From Eubacteriales bacterium (GTDB lineage: Bacteria; Bacillota; Clostridia; Tissierellales; Dethiosulfatibacteraceae): a DNA stretch of 35,694 nucleotides. This document shows, piece by piece, positions 31,344 to 35,694 of the stretch (the stretch's first letter is position 1; each line of letters opens with the position of its first letter). The DNA lies in contig JAUYTY010000155.1 of NCBI GenBank assembly GCA_030694905.1, positions 1-35,694 on the forward strand, read 5' to 3'. Under the pieces are notes generated by a model. It had not been told where the DNA came from and searched no databases. It saw only the letters and a program-made list of their open reading frames with translations. Both the position numbers and the translations under genes were made by a program.

Positions 31344-32124
31344 ATGTCAGGAAGGACTTGATGAGTTTCTGGGCATATGGATTCTGAGGATCAGAGAGCA
31401 TTTTTTCCGTATTCTCAATTTCAACAATTTCGCCTTGATACATAACTGCGATTCTATTGCACATGTGTTTCACAACATTTAAGTCATGGGTGATAAATAC
31501 ATATGTCAAATTAAGCTCTTCCTTAAGTTTAAGAAGCAGATTCAATATCTGTCCTTGAACTGATACATCCAGTGCGGAAACAGGTTCATCACAGACAATA
31601 ACTCTTGCTCTTGTTGCAATTGCCCTTGCAATCAAGATTCTCTGATTCTGACCGCCACTCAGTTGTGATGGGAACTTATTTTTTTCTGATTTTGACAGAC
31701 CCACCAATTCAAGTAACCGGTCCACCTCATTATCTATCTGATATTTAGCAACCACTTGGTGTATTTCAAGAGGTTCTCTTAGAAGCTCCGAGATAGTCAT
31801 TTTTGGATCCAGTACCGCATGCGTGTACTGGAATATGATTTGTATGTCACCTCTGTATATTCGCATTGATTCTTCGCTCAATTGTGTTATATCTTTTCCA
31901 AATAGCTCAATCCTGCCTTCACTTGGTTCAATCAATTTTAGCAAAAGATTGGCGACGGTAGTTTTCCCCGAACCGCTTTCACCAATCAAACCAAGTGATT
32001 CTCCTGATTTAACTTCAAAACTTATTTTTCTAACCGCATGAATTATTTTCTTTTTTGAAAAAACATTGTTTCTGATAACAAAGTGTTTTGAAAGGTCTAC
32101 TACCTTTAAAGCAATATCAGACAT
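31342..32124 (-). CDS. Oligopeptide-type ABC transporter ATPase (DppF/OppF-like)
   Basis: 260-aa ATPase of a peptide/nickel importer. Walker A is GESGSGKTT, the signature is LSGGQNQRILIARAI (an LSGGQ helix with QNQR instead of QQQR) and Walker B is VIVCDEPVSALD, followed by the H-loop VFITHDLNVV. It ends soon after DPQNPYAQKLIKSFL and lacks the long C-terminal domain of DppF homologues. It follows the second ATPase by 4 bp on the minus strand, with AGAGGTGAAAAG before its ATG. It is the last gene of the transporter operon in this window. Confidence 0.92.
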   Translation of the reverse strand: MSDIALKVVDLSKHFVIRNNVFSKKKIIHAVRKISFEVKSGESLGLIGESGSGKTTVANLLLKLIEPSEGRIELFGKDITQLSEESMRIYRGDIQIIFQYTHAVLDPKMTISELLREPLEIHQVVAKYQIDNEVDRLLELVGLSKSEKNKFPSQLSGGQNQRILIARAIATRARVIVCDEPVSALDVSVQGQILNLLLKLKEELNLTYVFITHDLNVVKHMCNRIAVMYQGEIVEIENTEKMLSDPQNPYAQKLIKSFLT

Positions 32125-32128
32125 CTTT

Positions 32129-33088
32129 TCACCTCTTTTTATGTTTGACGCATCTAATTTTGCGATTGTCCAATTCTATTATCTGTGGAATCTCCAGAGT
32201 GCATTCGGGCAGTCTATATTTGCATCTTGAGAAAAATGGGCATTCTTCCTTGAATTGAAAAGGAGTAGGCGCAGTGCCTTCAAGGGTATATACAGGACTG
32301 TCTCCACGAGTCAATGAACTGGCACATTCGATGAGTTCTCTGGTATATGGATGAAGTGGTTCTTCAAATATATCATTTACAGTTCCTTCCTCCATTACAA
32401 GCCCTCCATACATGATAATCAATCGGTCACACAGATACCTTGCCACATCAAAATCATGTGTAATTAGTATAATAGCCATACCTGATTTTTGGTTGATATT
32501 TTTCAATAAATCAAGCACGGTTTTTCTCAGAGAAGCATCAATGGAACTTGACGGTTCATCGGCAATTAACAAGTCCGGTTTGCTGATAATCCCTTGAGCA
32601 ATCATGATTCTCTGATTTTGGCCACCACTTAATTGAAATGGGTACATATCATAGACCATATGAACCTCTTCAATTCCAACTCCCTTCAACGCATCTAAAA
32701 CAATGGTTCTTGAATAAGGCAATTGATGATTTTTCAATACTTCCGTCAACTGGAGGCCAATCTTTTTGTAAGGATTCAAAGCACTGGAAGCATTTTGAAA
32801 AACATAAGAGATCCGATTGCCTCTAATCTTTCTGTATTCCTTTTCAGTTAGTTCAATAAGATTTCTATCCTTGTAAAAAACTGTTCCAGAGTCGATTGAT
32901 CCCGCTTCATCCTCCAATCTCAGAATAGAGGTTGCAGAAACGGTTTTTCCACTACCCGACTCGCCAAGAATTCCTACAATCTCTCCACTATCCATGCTCA
33001 GATCAAATCCTCTAACCACTTGAATTTTTCCATTCTCATGAAAAAAAGAGATCTTTAAGTCTTTTATAGCAATAAGTTTATCCTTCAT
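32129..33088 (-). CDS. Oligopeptide-type ABC transporter ATPase (DppD/OppD-like)
   Basis: 319-aa ATPase. Walker A is GESGSGKTV, the signature LSGGQNQRIMIAQGI, Walker B LLIADEPSSSID and the H-loop ILITHDFDVA. The C-terminal oligopeptide domain is present: HPYTRELIECASSLTR, then a cysteine region (CPFFSRCKYRLPEC and a later RCVKH) that in DppD homologues forms a small metal or Fe-S site. It pairs with the 31342-32124 ATPase to drive the two permeases. It lies 25 bp after the fused permease gene. Confidence 0.93.
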   Translation of the reverse strand: MKDKLIAIKDLKISFFHENGKIQVVRGFDLSMDSGEIVGILGESGSGKTVSATSILRLEDEAGSIDSGTVFYKDRNLIELTEKEYRKIRGNRISYVFQNASSALNPYKKIGLQLTEVLKNHQLPYSRTIVLDALKGVGIEEVHMVYDMYPFQLSGGQNQRIMIAQGIISKPDLLIADEPSSSIDASLRKTVLDLLKNINQKSGMAIILITHDFDVARYLCDRLIIMYGGLVMEEGTVNDIFEEPLHPYTRELIECASSLTRGDSPVYTLEGTAPTPFQFKEECPFFSRCKYRLPECTLEIPQIIELDNRKIRCVKHKKR

Positions 33089-33113
33089 CTAAATGCTCCC
33101 CATGGCATACCAA

Positions 33114-35378
33114 CTAATAATTGTTTTTATTGATCACTTCTAAAACAATGCTTCCTAAAGTTTCCAAATCCCAAATGTTGTTATCTGTTTTCACTGTTCC
33201 TAATATAACTGTGGGTATACCCCGATTCCAGAAAAGTGCGTTATCTGATTCGCTTTTCGTGAAATAGTATGATCCATCTATGTAGTTGGTCTCCAACAGT
33301 TGGATAGGATATCCTTTTTGATTCAGCTTAGAATCAAAAAGACGTCCGAGGCTCCATGCGAATTGCCTTGTTGGAGGGGCTTGTGCTGTGCTAAATTCAA
33401 TTTCCCCAAAGCGTTCATGAGTAATTGACGTTAAGTCAATATATACCTGGATCTTTTGAGGACTATATGGAAAATCCTGTGCGATATAATGAATTCCATG
33501 TTGATTTTCATTGATAGTACCATCAAGGAACAAGAATATGATGGCTCTTTTTTGGTCAGCCATCTGACATAACCGTTCCATCAGTTTTAAATTAAATTTT
33601 AGCACTTCTCCGCCTTCTTGATTTAAATAGTTGTAATTCATACCAACAACAATAGCTTCGTCACCGATATGGGGGTCCGTACCACGGTGAATTCCTACCA
33701 CATTGTATCCATTTGATGTCAATGGTTTGACGGTTGTGTGAACAGCAATAACCAAGTCCGGATTTTCTTTTAATACTTGTGAAACTTCTTGAGATACGAC
33801 AATAACGGCATTGTCTTCATCAGCGTCAACAATATGATTCTGAATGACTTGATTTGCCCGAGCCACAAGTATTATACCCTTAACTCCAGCATTGACGGTG
33901 ATTGTTTCAATAAAGTGTCGGATTGCCGAATCACTGTAATAAAGTTGTTCAATCAATATAAATTTATCCGCAAAACGATCGAAACTCGAAATATTGAATA
34001 AATCATCTTTGGTAGCGTCGTAGACAACTCCAGACTCACTGATATTACCAGAAGTCAAAAAAGCATAATCTGTTCCCTGATTCAAGTTATGTATGCCACT
34101 CTCCATAGAAAGTGTCATCATCTGTTCCTCGATCAGGAACGATTGACCTATATCAAATGGCATTAAAAGACTGTCATTGCGCAGAGGTACAATTCCCAAT
34201 CTTGTCATATAATCTGCGATAAAACCGGCTGAAAACAAAGCCTCCTCTGTCCCAATAACCGTTGTCTCAGGAAGATCAACCCTGACAGAAGCATATCCGA
34301 TGCTATAATCCTTATAATTAATAAACGAGAAAAACCCGATTATTAAAGCAAACAATGCAATCCAGAGAGTAATCTTAAACTTGGATCTTTTGTCAACATT
34401 TACGCAAAAGTACTTAAAATCCAGTGTTATGATTTTTCTGAATGCAAGGACGGATCTTGACTCCTTTTTCTGCATCAATGTTCTGAGACCTTCTCCAAAC
34501 AGATTGAAACCAAGTACACTGATAAAAAAGGCAAGAGCAGGATAGATTACCGTCCACGGAGCGATAGTGATTAACGTTCGTGATGTGCTCAACATGCTTG
34601 CCCATTCCGGTTCAAAGCTGATATCAGTATTAATTTGAACACCTGAAGTCGCATCGTTGATCAAACCCAGATTTCCAATAAAGACTGAGAATATGCCGAG
34701 TTGCATTAATGTAGATAGATTTCTTGCAATTTCCATAAAAAACAATACGATCAACTCCGGTGCAAGATGTGGTATGACATTTTCAATGGCTATCCTGAAA
34801 TGCTTCTTACCTATGGCCACTTCACCTTTAATAAATGGTTGTGTCAATATTGTTTCCACTCTCTCCATCACAAGATTGCCTAGTCTTGCCCAACTGACAG
34901 CGGTTAACACCAAAATAAATGACATGATTGATTTTTGTTTCTCAAGTCCGACAAAGTAATCCAATTTCAATATGATAATGGCAATCAACAAAGCTGGAAT
35001 AGCAGAAAATATGACATTGAATTGTTGAATGACAGATTTGGCGATCCGACTGCCGAATCCGGCATATAAAGCCATAGGCACTGCAATTAGAAATTGTCCA
35101 AGTGCGATAAGAACTCCTAATGAAATTGTAAGTCTGGTTCCATAAATAATATAGCTATAAATATCTCTGCCAAGATGATCACTGCCAAGCAAAAAACCAT
35201 CATCAGGGGAAAAAGGAGCACGTTCTACTGAGAGTCTTCCTTCATCATGAAGAAATCTTATGTGTTGAATCGTATAGGGGCTATGACTGGCAAACATTTC
35301 CGGAAAGAGCATCACTAAAAGAACCAACAAGAGAATGACAATTCCAAAAATCAAAGGCACATTTCTCCTATTCATCAT
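33114..35378 (-). CDS. DppC-type permease fused to an M28-peptidase-like extracellular domain
   Basis: 754 aa, about two and a half times a normal DppC (about 300). Residues 1-305 are the permease: a first helix (7-29), GSDHLGRDIYSYIIYGTRLT, and an EAA-type loop (184-213, GEVAIGKKHFRIAIENVIPH) that docks the ATPases. An extra helix (about 336-354) then leads to a segment from 372 onwards that should be outside the cell. That segment resembles a PA domain (about 440-545) followed by an M28 aminopeptidase-like domain (from about 555; YNVVGIHRGTDPHIGDEAIV). The metal-binding motifs look lost: GMNYN (580-583 region) where active enzymes have a H-x-D, and LDGTI (618-622) where they have GEE. It is probably a non-catalytic, peptide-binding domain. 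The start overlaps the upstream permease stop (TAATG). Confidence 0.85.
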   Translation of the reverse strand: MMNRRNVPLIFGIVILLLVLLVMLFPEMFASHSPYTIQHIRFLHDEGRLSVERAPFSPDDGFLLGSDHLGRDIYSYIIYGTRLTISLGVLIALGQFLIAVPMALYAGFGSRIAKSVIQQFNVIFSAIPALLIAIIILKLDYFVGLEKQKSIMSFILVLTAVSWARLGNLVMERVETILTQPFIKGEVAIGKKHFRIAIENVIPHLAPELIVLFFMEIARNLSTLMQLGIFSVFIGNLGLINDATSGVQINTDISFEPEWASMLSTSRTLITIAPWTVIYPALAFFISVLGFNLFGEGLRTLMQKKESRSVLAFRKIITLDFKYFCVNVDKRSKFKITLWIALFALIIGFFSFINYKDYSIGYASVRVDLPETTVIGTEEALFSAGFIADYMTRLGIVPLRNDSLLMPFDIGQSFLIEEQMMTLSMESGIHNLNQGTDYAFLTSGNISESGVVYDATKDDLFNISSFDRFADKFILIEQLYYSDSAIRHFIETITVNAGVKGIILVARANQVIQNHIVDADEDNAVIVVSQEVSQVLKENPDLVIAVHTTVKPLTSNGYNVVGIHRGTDPHIGDEAIVVGMNYNYLNQEGGEVLKFNLKLMERLCQMADQKRAIIFLFLDGTINENQHGIHYIAQDFPYSPQKIQVYIDLTSITHERFGEIEFSTAQAPPTRQFAWSLGRLFDSKLNQKGYPIQLLETNYIDGSYYFTKSESDNALFWNRGIPTVILGTVKTDNNIWDLETLGSIVLEVINKNNY

Positions 35379-35694
35379 TATCCCCCCTTTCGCTTCATGG
35401 GATTTATGACTTTTGCAAGAAATTGAAATCCTTTTGTTAACGTAATATAGATAAGTCCCAATGTTAAAGCGAGTGGCACAAACCGATATACATCCTGACG
35501 ATTATACAGGTAGATCAAGAAATAAAGGATACCATGATAATTGAATAAATACTCAACAATAATCATATTGGAAAGCAGCATTGTAACAATAGTCGGCATA
35601 GCGTCGACAATCCTAAAAATTATGGCTGGGAGCAATTCAACAAAAATGATTTTTTGTCGGGAGAAACCCTTAGCTTTTTCATTTTTGATATAGT
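35378..35694 (-). CDS. DppB-type permease, C-terminal part (cut by window edge)
   Basis: The frame is open to the window edge, so the N-terminal part lies beyond it. The visible 105 residues start with YIKNEKAKGFSRQKIIFVEL, the EAA loop of peptide permeases (A-K-G-F-S). Two helices follow (MPTIVTMLLSNMIIVEYLFN and VPLALTLGLIYITL). The apparent TTG start inside is not a real start. It overlaps the fused permease gene by 1 bp, so the operon order is permease, fused permease, ATPase, ATPase. A substrate-binding protein may lie further upstream, beyond this window. Confidence 0.85.
   Translation of the reverse strand, partial: YIKNEKAKGFSRQKIIFVELLPAIIFRIVDAMPTIVTMLLSNMIIVEYLFNYHGILYFLIYLYNRQDVYRFVPLALTLGLIYITLTKGFQFLAKVINPMKRKGG

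Noticed and set aside
35378-35635. Complete small membrane protein from a TTG start
   Set aside because: The frame is open to the window edge and shows the permease EAA loop before the TTG, so it is the tail of a larger gene.

Overview
The window is low-GC DNA with dense AGGAGG-type ribosome binding sites. It contains a Clostridia-style acyl-CoA dehydrogenase/ETF operon, a CBS-PAS sigma-54 activator, an EFR1 ferredoxin-flavodoxin and many small DUF and GNAT genes. This fits an anaerobic Bacillota, class Clostridia. I cannot fix the genus from sequence alone.

Layout. (1) 0.3-2.8 kb, minus strand: a glycolipid-type glycosyltransferase followed by folC, with a terminator at the left. (2) 3.0-8.9 kb, plus strand: a sigma-54 activator (CBS pair, two PAS, AAA+, Fis helix-turn-helix) is followed by a near-consensus -24/-12 promoter driving a MaoC-type (R)-enoyl-CoA hydratase, an acyl-CoA dehydrogenase, etfB and etfA. 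The promoter and adjacency suggest a regulator/target pair for fatty-acyl-CoA metabolism. (3) 9.2-13.8 kb, plus strand: a tight housekeeping operon of a CoA-type NUDIX hydrolase, alanine racemase, a membrane diguanylate cyclase, a DUF1294 protein and an RlmD-like rRNA methyltransferase. (4) 13.8-31.3 kb: a loose accessory region, mostly plus strand. It holds six GNAT genes, two DUF3788 paralogues, YegP-like, DUF2809, DUF3784-PH and DUF2087 proteins, a SAM methyltransferase, a TetR/FAD-oxidoreductase pair under a 44-bp perfect palindrome, two membrane-anchored alpha/beta hydrolases and a radical SAM enzyme. It also contains gene remnants, a frameshifted gene and several dispersed repeats. (5) 31.3-35.7 kb, minus strand: an oligopeptide-type ABC transporter cut by the window edge.

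The most unusual item is the DppC-type permease of that transporter. It is 754 aa long and carries, after an extra transmembrane helix, a predicted extracellular PA plus M28-peptidase-like region whose metal-ligand motifs look lost. A dispersed repeat of about 135 bp (two full copies in opposite orientation, one copy lacking both hairpins, one half copy) is the second notable item. The third is the sigma-54 promoter and its dedicated CBS-PAS activator.

All assignments come from reading motifs by eye. No database search was run, so family names with lower confidence are tentative.
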